In this document: positions 1-10,700 of the stretch, piece after piece
Layout of the letters: each line of letters starts with the position of its first letter
How positions within the stretch are numbered: position 1 is the stretch's first letter
Origin: Gordionus sp. m RMFG-2023
Taxonomy: Eukaryota; Nematomorpha; Gordioida; Chordodea; Parachordodidae
Length of the DNA: 64,000 nucleotides
Direction of reading: 5' to 3'
Assembly: GCF_954871325.1 (NCBI RefSeq)
Contig: NC_088776.1
Span: 27,204,508-27,268,507 of the forward strand
The notes under the pieces: generated by a model
What the model saw: only the letters and a program-made list of their open reading frames with translations
Database searches by the model: none
Told to the model about the DNA's origin: nothing
Program-made: the position numbers and the translations under genes

Positions 1-280
1 ATTTCTCATTCATCAAATAATATTTCAACTGATTTAAAAACAATGTCTCCTCCTGACTATTCTAATCCATCAACTTATCAACTCTCTCTGCAATATCAAC
101 CTCAACGACCCTCTAAATTTTGGCCTCCAAAATCAGCACTCCCATATAGTGTTGCGACCTCATACACATCATATAACCAATTCCTCTTACCAACATTCCC
201 CTACATCCAACTTCTGGCTCCCTCAATCTTCTTCCGATCAACTACCTTCTACCTCAAACTTCTGACCTCTTAAATCAACA
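1..280 (+). other. C-rich stretch with open frame, unrecognised
   Basis: A reading frame of 76 codons (43-273) lies in a segment much richer in C than its surroundings and is open to a stop at 271-273. I do not recognise the product; it is rich in Pro, Ser, Thr and Tyr. A second frame is also open over much of the stretch, so openness may only reflect base composition. It ends where the inverted R1 copy begins, so it may be the end of a gene or element whose body lies left of the window. Function unknown. Confidence 0.25.
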
Positions 281-1561
281 ATTGTTTATCTAAAATATGC
301 TCTCAGCAGCTGTAGTAATAATCTTAAATTACATAGCAACACAAATAATAGATACTGGTTAATTTGCAGTAATCGCCATGACACTCACAGTGTAAACTAA
401 CATCAGAATTTATTATGTTGAATAAATGGATAAAATAAAAACACTAAAAATCTTTGGAAGAAATAATTATGCAAATATATTGAAGCCTGGAGTTATTTAT
501 ATGGCAAGGGCCATATTATAAATAAAATATTTTCTAACTATAAAATAAGGACCAGAAGGATATAATGAAACTATTAATATTTTATATATTGTCGCACCAC
601 CTCTAGTTGGTATATTATATCTTAAAATAATAGTAGTTTGTAATAATATCAAAAATATACTTGTATTAAAAATTTTACTCAAAACTGTTTTTCGGAAAAG
701 AAAAAAATAGCTTTCCTAAGAGAAGAAAATATATTAAATTTATAACATCTAATGTAGGATGAATAATAAAATGTTTAATTTTTAAAATTATTTAAAACTA
801 AATAGATTGCGTTAAATACTTATATGCAAATTATTACTATATTTATTATTAAAAGCATTTATTAGTATAATTTATGATAATATTAACTGAAATATATTAT
901 ATAACTGTCAAATACGTCTATAAAAGTGGCATTTTATCTATTATTTTATAAACAACTGTATATAATAGAGGATTATAGACTATATGTCTAATTACTTACT
1001 ATATCTCTTATACTTATTTGGACCTTGAAAATATTTTTAGGAATAGGTATTATAATAAAATTTAAAAATAAATATACAGTTGATTAATCATTTTGAACTC
1101 GGCTAATTACAATATTAATTTTTTTAGTTTTAAATTAATAAATGATTATATTTATTTAATTAGGGTAATATAATAATTTAAGTAATAATAGTCAATTAAG
1201 CTTCAACTGTTAATGTTAAATTAATATTTAGTGGGTTATATTAATATTCTATTTTTAACACAAAATTCGATTGCAAGCTGACATAGTGAAAATATAATTT
1301 ATATGTATTAATCTAATCTAATATTTAAAATAGTATTCATTTAATAAATATTTAGAGAGTCTTATTAACTTTTAAATAAGGAAATTAAATCTATATATTA
1401 CTTAATAATTATAAAAGAAATCGTTCAGGGGGCAATCAAAAAAATTTATTTTTAGTTCAAGGGGTTAAGATTCCATTAAAATTTTTTTTTTTGCTTCAGG
1501 GGGATATTCACATTTTTCAGGGGACTCGAGCCCCTGCGACCCTCCCATAGTGACGCCACTG
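281..1561 (-). repeat. R1 element, inverted copy (left arm of palindrome)
   Basis: Read on the minus strand, this copy starts at 1561 with the terminus CAGTGGCGTCACTA, passes through a GC-rich subterminal part, and matches the + strand copies at 1647-3060 and 44270-46690 until about 281. The homology stops abruptly there. No convincing protein is encoded. The terminus resembles hAT-type inverted repeats, so this is probably a non-autonomous DNA element. The family name R1 is mine. Confidence 0.75.
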
Positions 1562-1646
1562 CCTCAAACGCTTCCTAACCTATAAGAAATAGTTGTTTCG
1601 GCAAGATAACTCGATCATTAGCGGGGATTGGCATATCCTGGGAACT

Positions 1647-3215
1647 CACTAAATATTAATTTAGCATTAACAGTTGAAGCACAATTGACTTTTATTATTT
1701 AAATTATTATATAACCCTAATTAAATAAATATAATCATTTATTAATTGATTCATAATTTAATATTTTCGCCGAGTTCAAAATCACTAATCAACTATATTA
1801 TTGATTTTTAAATTTAATTATCATGTCCCTTCCTAAAATTATTTTCAAGGTCCAAATCCAAATAAGTATAAGAGATTTCTTTATAAAAAGTAAGTAGACA
1901 TATAGTTTATAATCCTCTATTATATATAATTTTTTATAAAATATTAGGTAAAATGCCACTTTTACAGACGTATCTGACAGTTATATAATATATTACAGTT
2001 AATATTTTAAAAATTTTACTAATAAATGCTTTTGATAATTAATATAAGTAACAATTTGCTTATAAATATTTAACGCCATCTATTTATTTACAATATAATT
2101 AAAATATAGCGTATTATTATTCATCCCACAATGGATGTAATAAATTAGATATCTTTTCTTTTCCTTTTTACGTGTTTTTAGAAAGCTATTTTCTTCTTCT
2201 TCTGAATATAGATTTGAGTTAAATTTTTAATACGAATATATTTTTAATATTATTACAAACTACTATTATTTTAAGATATAATATACCAATACCAACTAGA
2301 GATGGTGCGACAATAATATATAAAATCTTAATTGCTTTTATGATATCACTCTGGTTCTTATTTTGTAGTTACAAAATGTTTCATTTCTAATATGGCATTT
2401 TTGCCGTGTAAATAACTCGAGGCTTCAATATATTTGCATAATTTCTTCTAAAGGTTTTTAGTGTTTTTGTTTTATCAATTTATCTAACAGAATATATTCT
2501 GAATGGGTTACCATCGTGAGTTTCATGGCTAGGACTGCAAATTAACCAGCATCTATTATTTGTGTGGCTATGTAATTTAAGATTATTACTACAGCTGCTG
2601 AGAGCATATGATATGATCGCATATTTTAGATAAACAATAATGGTCAACTGTGTAGTCGTTTATATATCATTAAAAATGGAAGATAATCTTTTAGAAATTT
2701 AATATCATACAAAAATTTTCTCGATTACTAATCTAGCTCCATCATGTCATCTAAGAGGAAGCTCTAACCACCATATAGTTTTATGATTTGGATTGGTCGT
2801 TTATATTGATTTGGTAAGGTATATAAATTTTTTCTTATTAGTCCATTCTATAAACATTGTCTAAAATGGTAATAATGAGTTATATTAGTTTCATGACCTT
2901 TTGTCAATGTAAGTTGCTAATATTATATTATTATGTAGTTTTCAAAAACCATTATCAATTGAGGCATATATATATATGAATTAATTAACCTTTTTTATCA
3001 TTTATAATTCTTTAGGTGCAAAATTTTTTTATATCTACAATCGAAAATATTATAATAAATGACATTCAGAATAATTATTTAGAGTTAGTAAATTTAAAAA
3101 AAATATAATATATTAATATAAACCCCGAAGGCCGGACGAAAGTATGGGGGGCCAAGGCCCCCATAAAATTTTTTAGTTGAGCTTCCTGAGATTGTAAAGG
3201 CTAGCGACGCCCCTG
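1647..3215 (+). repeat. R1 element, direct copy (right arm of palindrome)
   Basis: The sequence from 1647 repeats, in opposite orientation, the arm at 281-1290, and in the same orientation the copy at 44580-46690. It ends at 3215 with CTAGCGACGCCCCTG, whose reverse complement matches the opposite R1 terminus CAGTGGCGTCACTA at most positions; this supports a terminal-inverted-repeat element about 2.5 kb long when whole. The first ~330 bp of the element are missing in this copy. The 85 bp between the two arms (1562-1646) are not R1. The element is non-coding as far as I can see. Confidence 0.7.
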
Positions 3216-4660
3216 CTGTACATCCATCTCTCTCTTCAGAAATTTAAACTTTATGCCCTTATTTTTTAATTTAAAAAGTATTTTGAAATAATAATTATTC
3301 ATAAGATTGCTTCTAGTAAAAAATAATTTTTTGAGCCTCAAATATTTAGAAAAAGATCTCTTCATCACATCCTTGAGTATTATTCTAGGATGAAGACGTT
3401 TAGTTTTTATATGACTTCTCTTAGTGATACTTTTAATTGTCTTCAAATTTATAAGTCTCAATTTTTTTATATCGCATTTGGTGTCACTTATAAGAGTTTT
3501 TTTAATTTTTTTAATTTTATTTTTTTCTTTAATCTTTGTTCCATTGTTTTCTTTAATGTTTATTTCCTTATTTTCTATAATCACGAATATTTCAAATTTA
3601 ATTATATAATTTATCTCTTTTAGTTTATAAGAATCTCTTTCATTTTGAATATTTGGTTCTAATTCAATATTTTTCAATTTTTTGTTACAATGATTATTTC
3701 TTTTATTATAATGTGTTTCTTTACCATATTTATTGTCTAATTTTCTATTTTCATAATACTCCTCATTATTAGATTTATATTTTTTTTTATTATAAACATT
3801 TTTCTTATCATGGGATTCACAGTTATGACATCTAAAGTTAAAATTACTGTAGTCTCTACAATTACAATTTTCATAATATCTAAAATTATTTTTATTGCTT
3901 TTTATTATAATTAATATCATATCTTTTAACAACGTTTCGTCCAAAGTTGTTTTTAAAATGCTCATTAGGTTTATAATCATTATAATTTCTTTTGTTATAA
4001 TTTTTATTTCTATTATTATTATAATAACCTATGTCCCTAGTATTATATATTTTTTTAGACTGAATTTTGTAAATATGAAATCTATAATGATCCGGGAATT
4101 TAATTAAATGTGGTTTATCTACATAATATTTTTTAATTATAGCTAAGAATTTATCTTTATGTAATTCAGTTAATTCCCACATTTGGTCATAATCCCAGAA
4201 ATCAAAAATACGAAAAATATCAATGGGTAGGTCATCAAGAAATTTAACTGTTAATTCATTATTAAGTAAATATTTTCTAAGGTTATCTAAGTATTCATAT
4301 ATGTCCATTATGACTAATTTATATTTAAATTTTTTATTAAATTATTTTATTAAGTTATATTGGAATTTTATAATAACTTTTTTGTTTTTTAAGTGGATTT
4401 AGAATATTTTATAAATCATCATTGGTTTTACTACATAGAATTCATAACATATTGTCTAACTATCATATCGGTTCTTGTAAGTTCATATACCCAATTTTAA
4501 TAATTTTTTCCATTTATAACAACTCCATCATCCATGATAGATTAGTCTAGTTTGATATTAAGTTTAGTAATTCTCCTTCCCAGTTGATCGGCATATACAC
4601 AATATATATGAGATTTATTTATATATCATTGTGAGCTATCATTCCGGGGCCGGGGCACCA
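3216..4660 (-). mobile_element. LTR retroelement fossil: gag-like region and primer-binding site
   Basis: Fossil of an LTR element read on the minus strand. At 4660-4642 the minus strand reads TGGTGCCCCGGCCCCGGAA, the form of a tRNA primer-binding site, placed directly inside a CA-ended sequence that looks like an LTR edge. About 330 bp further on, a gag-like coding region starts near 4308; it is rich in Asn, Tyr and Lys and has a Cys/His cluster resembling a zinc knuckle. The element is broken and incomplete: no protease, reverse transcriptase or integrase is seen, and it ends where the R1 terminus begins at 3215, so R1 may have cut it. I infer a Ty3/Gypsy-like family. Age appears old. Confidence 0.5.
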
Positions 4661-5177
4661 TGTTATATAGGCGATAACAGTGGTGAATGATAATGGTGGA
4701 GATTTTAATTTATAATAATTTTATTCTAAAACTAAAATGATACTTCTAAATAAATATAAAATAAGGTATATATATATATATATATTATAAAAAAACAATT
4801 TAAACGAAATATATAGTTAAAGGCTATAAAAACAATTTAAGTTAAATAAAAAATCAATCTATCAACAGATCTATTATTATTATAATCACTTTTGTCTAAG
4901 ACTTATCTTTGGCTTATATTCTATTTCTTATAAAGCATTTTTGGTTCACTTTTTTAAAAATGTATAAATTATGATGAATAGTTTTATAAAAAAATATTAA
5001 CTTTTACATTCTTTCTTTCAAATTGTTGTTTAAGATATATACATACATTTTTGTGGGTCAGTGAGTGGGGGGAGGACAAAGTGGGATATTTTTTATAAGC
5101 TTAAAATGATATTCACAAAAAGTGATAAATTTCTGAGAGGTGGGAATATCTCCTTGCCCCCCCCTGGCTACGCCTAT
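4661..5177 (-). other. Probable LTR remnant and a GC-rich MITE end; otherwise empty
   Basis: The sequence from 4661 begins TGTTATATAGGCGATAACA and would be the LTR of the adjacent fossil, but I could not find its far edge or a second copy. A short G-run/C-run pair around 5058-5175, ending in TGGCTACGCC, looks like the end of a MITE of the CAGTGGCGTAGC type seen elsewhere in the window. No gene is visible. Confidence 0.3.
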
Positions 5178-5275
5178 AATCGGCTAAATTATATGAAGAG
5201 TAGGCCTTCATATTATTCACGTTTGCTCATTTTGGGCAGATCTTTGACCAACGTGCTAGATAAGATAAGATAATA
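5178..5275 (+). repeat. Short retroposon-like repeat, copy 1, (GATAA)n tail
   Basis: About 95 bp that recur at 5564-5664 with few differences, including a shared GAAGAG...CCTTCAT core, a GGTC...GACC stretch and a terminal tandem GATAAGATAAGATAA. A constant body followed by a simple tandem tail is typical of the 3' ends of SINEs or truncated LINEs. I see no clear pol III B box, so the class is open. Confidence 0.55.
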
Positions 5276-5563
5276 AAGTTATATCAGAATTCTGAATAAA
5301 ATCCAAGCGAAGATTTTCCGGTTCATTTTTTGGAAGAATATGACTTAACAAATGAAATGGAATTTTGATGTCTATGGATTCAAATATTCTTAACTCACTC
5401 TTTATCATGAAAATGGTTATTCAAGAATAAAAAACAAATAAGATTTATATTCCTTTATAAAAATAACTATTAAATTACTATTACAATATCGGAAAGGGTA
5501 AGTTCCACTCATTTAGTTAAACTACAACTGGGTACAAAGTTTGTTGGTATCCTTGAGAAAAAA

Positions 5564-5664
5564 ATCGGCATAATTTTATGAAGAGTGGGCCTTCATAAAT
5601 TCACGTTCGCTCATTTTGAGCAGGTCTATGACCTACGTGCTAGATAAGATAAGATAAGATTCTG
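5564..5664 (+). repeat. Short retroposon-like repeat, copy 2, (GATAA)n tail
   Basis: Second copy of the repeat at 5178-5275, same orientation, ending in a slightly longer GATAA tandem. The 290 bp between the copies share nothing obvious. The LINE insertion begins about 50 bp further on. Confidence 0.55.
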
Positions 5665-5716
5665 TTGAAATATATTGCACAGATTAATTGCCTTTACAAA
5701 ATTGATATAATTAGAT

Positions 5717-7724
5717 ATTAACATTATTATAGCAAATATTAACCTTCTATAAATAATACGAAATATTATATAATTTCTAAGAATTATTGATTGTCATTCT
5801 GTGAATTTGTTGGCAAAGAAAAATACAAAGACTGCTTTAAAACTGGAAGGGCAGAAATACTACGGAGTTGACCATGGCACTTAAGGTCATTCTGGAAAAG
5901 GCCAGAATGCATAAATCCCCCATCTTTGCCCTGATGATTGATTTAAGTCAAGCCTTTGACTCCATAATTCAGAATAAGATATGGCCCTTGCTGGAAAACA
6001 TTGGAATAGATAAACATCTGATAGCGTTAATTAAGATAATTGACGACAATCATAGCGTAGTTCCTCAGCATTTAAATATGAAGTCGCAACCTTTTAAAGC
6101 AAATAGAGGCCTCAAACAAGGATGCATCCTTTCACCGATAATTTTTAATGTAATAATGAATGATATCCTAAATAAATCCTTTAAACAGGAATATGCACTC
6201 AACACATATTACAGTGAGCAACAACACCTCAATGATATGCACAACTCTTTAAACTTTCTATGTTATGCTGACGACGTATGTATTCTAGCCAACTCAGAAT
6301 ACAAATTAAGAAATATTTTATCATTATTTGTCAACAACTGTGATGGATATGGTCTAAGAGTAAACTACACAAAAACCAAACTAATCACCTCAAATACTGA
6401 TGCGAGTCACTTAAACCCCTTTAACTATGAGGGTAATACGATAGAATTAGTGTCAGATTTTAAATACCTAGGAACCAGGATAACGTCATTAGGCCTTACC
6501 TTTTTAGATACGAAATCGAGAACGAATAATGCTAGACTCCGCTATCATCAACTGTCGAAATTATGGTCATCCAACCAAATATCAACTAATTTAAAAATAA
6601 TACTCTTCAAGCCCCTAATTGTACCCATTTTTACCTACGGCCTGGAGACTTGGCAAGACTCAAAAAGTAACATCAGCACAATTCAGACTTTTATAAACAA
6701 ATGCCTTAGAAGAATCACCAAAACGTATTACCCATACAACACATCAAATACAACGCTCTGGAATAGAAGCGACATCTTATCAATCAATCGTCTCATACCC
6801 ATGAGGAGACTAGAATTACTAGGCCATAGCTTAAGACACTCGCAGGAAAATATGATATTCTCGTCCTTGAAATGGTGCCTTGACGGTAGGAAGAAAACCC
6901 CTAAATACTATTGGTTGGCGAAATGTCTGAAAGATATGGACCTGATTAACCTCTCGTTTGCAGATTTCATGGCACTTAGCAAAAACAAGAAACACCTAAA
7001 GGAACATTTACAATACATGCTAAAATATGGCCTAAATTAATACCGCAATCGTTCTTCACCTTTACGTTCTTGCAATAAATGGAATAAGTGTATTTGATAA
7101 TGATAATAACCTGAACAACAACAACATAACTTAACTTCCTTTAATAACCCACGACCTTCCTTTCTGGACACACGATATCGGCGGCGATAACGATAACAAT
7201 TACGAAAATATTAGCTGTATAACAGGCAATGAGAAGATAAACTGGCTATAATAATAATGCAATAAATCTGACGAACCCAAATACCTTTGGCACAGAACAT
7301 ATAAGATCTACAGGACATACAATATTTTGGCACACCGAACAACAAACAAGGAAGAGACTCTTTCATGCAAACTTAACATAAACTCTCAATACTTAACAAG
7401 ATATAAGGGTTATTTTTTTTGTTGCCTCACTAAATACCACTTAAGGACGCAGGTACATTTTTTATATGACATTATTTTTATTTTTTCCTTAACACTATTC
7501 TGCCGGAAACGGAACTAATACATCACCATTATTGTACTTCTTCCTTCTTTACTTTGATAACAGGCTACATAGTGGTACCGTCCACTATAATAAAACGGGT
7601 AGACATCATGTATGGGATCTATATACTAGTGAAAATACATGATGCACGCTTCAACTCCTGGTGGGTGATGAAATTGCACGTGAAATTGTACGGCAATTTC
7701 TGGCGTGGTAATGAATGAATGAAT
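5717..7724 (+). mobile_element. LINE (non-LTR retrotransposon), 5'-truncated, with 13-bp target duplication
   Basis: The 13-mer GATATAATTAGAT occurs at 5704-5716 and again at 7725-7737, bracketing this segment. The right end carries a tandem (TGAA) tail (about 7710-7724), as many LINEs do. Inside are a reverse transcriptase frame (5868-7040) and about 670 bp of 3' untranslated sequence (7041-7709). The endonuclease and N-terminal part are missing, so it is a 5'-truncated copy. The sequence 5717-5830 is non-coding and may be rearranged. It stands 12 bp upstream of the UVSSA start codon. Confidence 0.8.
5868..7040 (+). CDS. LINE reverse transcriptase, partial (fingers to C-terminus)
   Basis: Reverse transcriptase that would copy its own RNA into the genome by target-primed reverse transcription. 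The frame is open from about 5841; the first listed codon at 5868 is TTG, not a real start. Recognisable blocks are GRNTTELT just upstream of 5868, then DLSQAFDSI (residues 25-33, catalytic Asp), GLKQGCILSP (81-90), and FLCYADDVCIL with the YADD active site at 133-136. After these come FKYLGTRI and a C-terminal segment with LRRITK and LELLGHSLRH, typical of the post-RT region of invertebrate LINEs. The frame is uninterrupted for 390 codons, so the insertion is fairly young. The TGAA tail hints at an L2/RTE-type clade; I cannot decide which. The endonuclease domain is absent. Confidence 0.85.
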   Translation: MTMALKVILEKARMHKSPIFALMIDLSQAFDSIIQNKIWPLLENIGIDKHLIALIKIIDDNHSVVPQHLNMKSQPFKANRGLKQGCILSPIIFNVIMNDILNKSFKQEYALNTYYSEQQHLNDMHNSLNFLCYADDVCILANSEYKLRNILSLFVNNCDGYGLRVNYTKTKLITSNTDASHLNPFNYEGNTIELVSDFKYLGTRITSLGLTFLDTKSRTNNARLRYHQLSKLWSSNQISTNLKIILFKPLIVPIFTYGLETWQDSKSNISTIQTFINKCLRRITKTYYPYNTSNTTLWNRSDILSINRLIPMRRLELLGHSLRHSQENMIFSSLKWCLDGRKKTPKYYWLAKCLKDMDLINLSFADFMALSKNKKHLKEHLQYMLKYGLN

Positions 7725-7749
7725 GATATAATTAGATGATCTGCATACA

Positions 7750-10700
7750 ATGGATGAACATAAAAAAGATATAATTGCAATCATGAAAATGATTGCAAGA
7801 TATAATAAAATGGAAGATATAAAGCTAAAAAAAATTATAACTCTTTGCAGGTATTAAAACATTTTAGTTATTTTTAAAATGTAAATTAGTAAACATGATC
7901 CTTCTCATATATTTCCTCAAATTATGGATAATCTTGCAAAAAAAACTAAAAAACATAAAATTCTCATCCATCTTACAAATGAATTGTTTATTAAACTTAA
8001 AAACTTTAGAGAAATAATAATTGAAAATTTCCAAGAATATGCTAATTATGTTATATATCCAAAATTTCCAAAAGTAAATTTTTTTTAATTTAAAATTTAT
8101 AACATTTTTTAGATATCAAATCAAATCCAGCCCCAAACTCAATTTCTGGCTCTTAAATTTTTTTATCACTGGTATCAGCTCTATAAAAATGATTACTTTA
8201 TATTAATATCAGCTTATAACTACTTTATAGGAATTGAATCAGTAAAGAATATAATAACTAATTTTATATATATTTATCATAGTTACCCTTAAATAAAATT
8301 ATAATAGAAGAAAAAGAAGCTAATATGTTATTTGAAAATGAAAAGAGACTTTGTAAATACAGATTATTAATTAACAAAGAATTGTTTCTGAATGAAATTA
8401 TAGGTATTTTAATAATTGCTTATTTTTTTATTCTATGTCTACTAAAATTAGAATGATTATTTATTTTAACATGTTATGCTACATATTTTTTTTAATGTTA
8501 ACATAGGCATACCAAAGGTGTTGCTATTATATTATTTTTATAATTATTATCAGAGTTGTTAACAGAGTTGGGCAGATCCTCTTAAAAAAGAATCTAGATA
8601 CAGATTCTTTGTGAAAAAATGAATCTTAGATATAGATAGTAGTATCTTTTTCAAAATATCACTTTTAAATTATCATTACCAATTAATTTAGAATAGCTTA
8701 TAAAATATATTTTTTACTATTTATTTGTAAATAACATAAAATACACATATAATAAGAATGAATATTTACAATAATTTATAAAACATTTAATGATGAGTTA
8801 ATTATAATAATCAGGCATTTTAATCTTAGTATTAGCCCATCCTTAGCATAGAATAAGAAGGGAGACTAGTATTTTTAATTGGAGTTGAATTATTAATTTG
8901 CAGAGTATTTAAAATACATCAAATAATTTATCATTAGACCATTGCCATTTTGGTATACTTAACATTGTACTAAAACTAAATAACCTTAATTGGAGCTGAT
9001 GAAGGTATTGCAGTATTATATGTATAAAAGATTTCTTTAATGGAAGGATAATAATTATGCATTTATAATATTTAGACTTAATTTAATTTAAAACCTCCAG
9101 GTCAAAGTTATTTTTATTATTGAACTCAGCACCATTTGTTTCACCAAACAAAAAATAATCATTGTTTGAGCTTGATTATATACTCTGGTACTACATTTAT
9201 GGCTTCTTTTATTAAGATATTTTTAAATAATTTTTTTTATTATCCAACTCAATCTATAAGTTCTTAAAATATGGATATGATATTGATCAAAAAAGCCACA
9301 TTATATTTAAATCATAGGAAAATATTTTCTTAAAATCTTTTGCCCATACCATTTTGGGAAGCTTTTAATAAAGGTAGACAATATTGTAAACTTGAATCTT
9401 TAAGATAACTTATGCCCTTTTTAACTACACATAAATAATACACTTTATTATGTTAAAAAAATTTGTGTTTAAACCTTTATCATTTTTTTGTTTATACAGG
9501 TTTTACATCTAGCCTGTAAATTGTCTTTAACTTTTATTAAAAAAAATTTCGATATAAAATTTTAAGGGGATACGATTCAAGGGAACTTATTTCTATAAAT
9601 TAAATTTCAATACAATGAGTGTTAATCAACCTGCAAATTAAAAATATTGCAGAAAATTGGTAATGATATTCTATCGAGTTACATTTATATATAAAATATA
9701 ATCTATACATATTTCGTTTTGGTGTTGTTATTTTTTATCTTTTTACCTTAATATGAGTTGTTAATTTTACTGGTAAATTTTACTGTCAATATATTAAAAT
9801 ATGACAGAAAATAATATGGAAATAAATACAAGATTTTCGAAGAAAATAAAATATATACTGATATGTAAAATTTTAAACAAGAATATTAAAAAGAATATGT
9901 ATCTGTATCTTTTGCCAAGAAAATGAAAAAGATTCTTTTTAGATAAAGGATCTTAGATACAAATACTAGTATCTTATTAGAAATGTCATAAAGATACTGA
10001 GTACAAGATACAAAAGGATCTTGTATCTTAGATACAAGTATTCTTGGTACTGCCCAAACTCTGGTTGTTTAGTTGTACTTTTTAAATGGATTAAAATACA
10101 GATACATTGTCTAAAAATGAATCTAGATACATATACAATTTATATTATACTAAATATATTATAAGAGCACAAAATTTGTAAACAACATTTATATATTTTG
10201 TTTTCATTCAATTTGAATATCATATAAAAAAATATCAATGCCCCTATTTTTATCATTCTCTTGAACAAATTCTTATTTAAAACATTCATTTATTTGAAAT
10301 TTTTTTTAAAACTTATAATTTATTAAATGTCAGTGGAATATGTATAAAATTATTTTTTAAAATTCCAAATAAATTATTTGCTTAAAATAATTTTGTGCAT
10401 CAATGGTATTGTTTTTAATAATTATAGTGTCATGACTTAGCAAGGATTTATTATTCCTCTACAGTAGAAAATATTCCTCATACTCTTGAACTGATAATGA
10501 TATTTATAGATTTGATAGGAAAAAAATAATATTTAATTAATATTTTATAAAAGTCTTAATATTTTTTAATATATATTTATTTTAATATTAGCTGATAGCC
10601 TGCCAAGAATGATGGGGAATCAGAATTTTCTCCTTTATTTAATGATGGGTGAATTGAATGAAATTCATTTTTGGGATTTTAAAATGTCTTGTAAAAAAGA

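Noticed and set aside
497-682. 61-codon minus-strand frame in R1
   Set aside because: It is not kept open in the other two R1 copies, so it is not a conserved gene.
3390-4107. Open frames on the + strand
   Set aside because: They are shadows of the gag-like minus-strand region, rich in Phe/Ile/Leu from A/T composition.
8404-8555. A possible UVSSA exon starting after ...TTAACATAG near 8510
   Set aside because: It would encode only a low-complexity Leu/Tyr run and runs into the hAT insertion; the junction to 27806 gives a better family match.
10433-10530. Open stretch HDLARIYYSSTVENIPH after an AG in intron 4
   Set aside because: Joining it to exon 4 in phase gives a stop, no donor follows, and no UVSSA similarity is seen.
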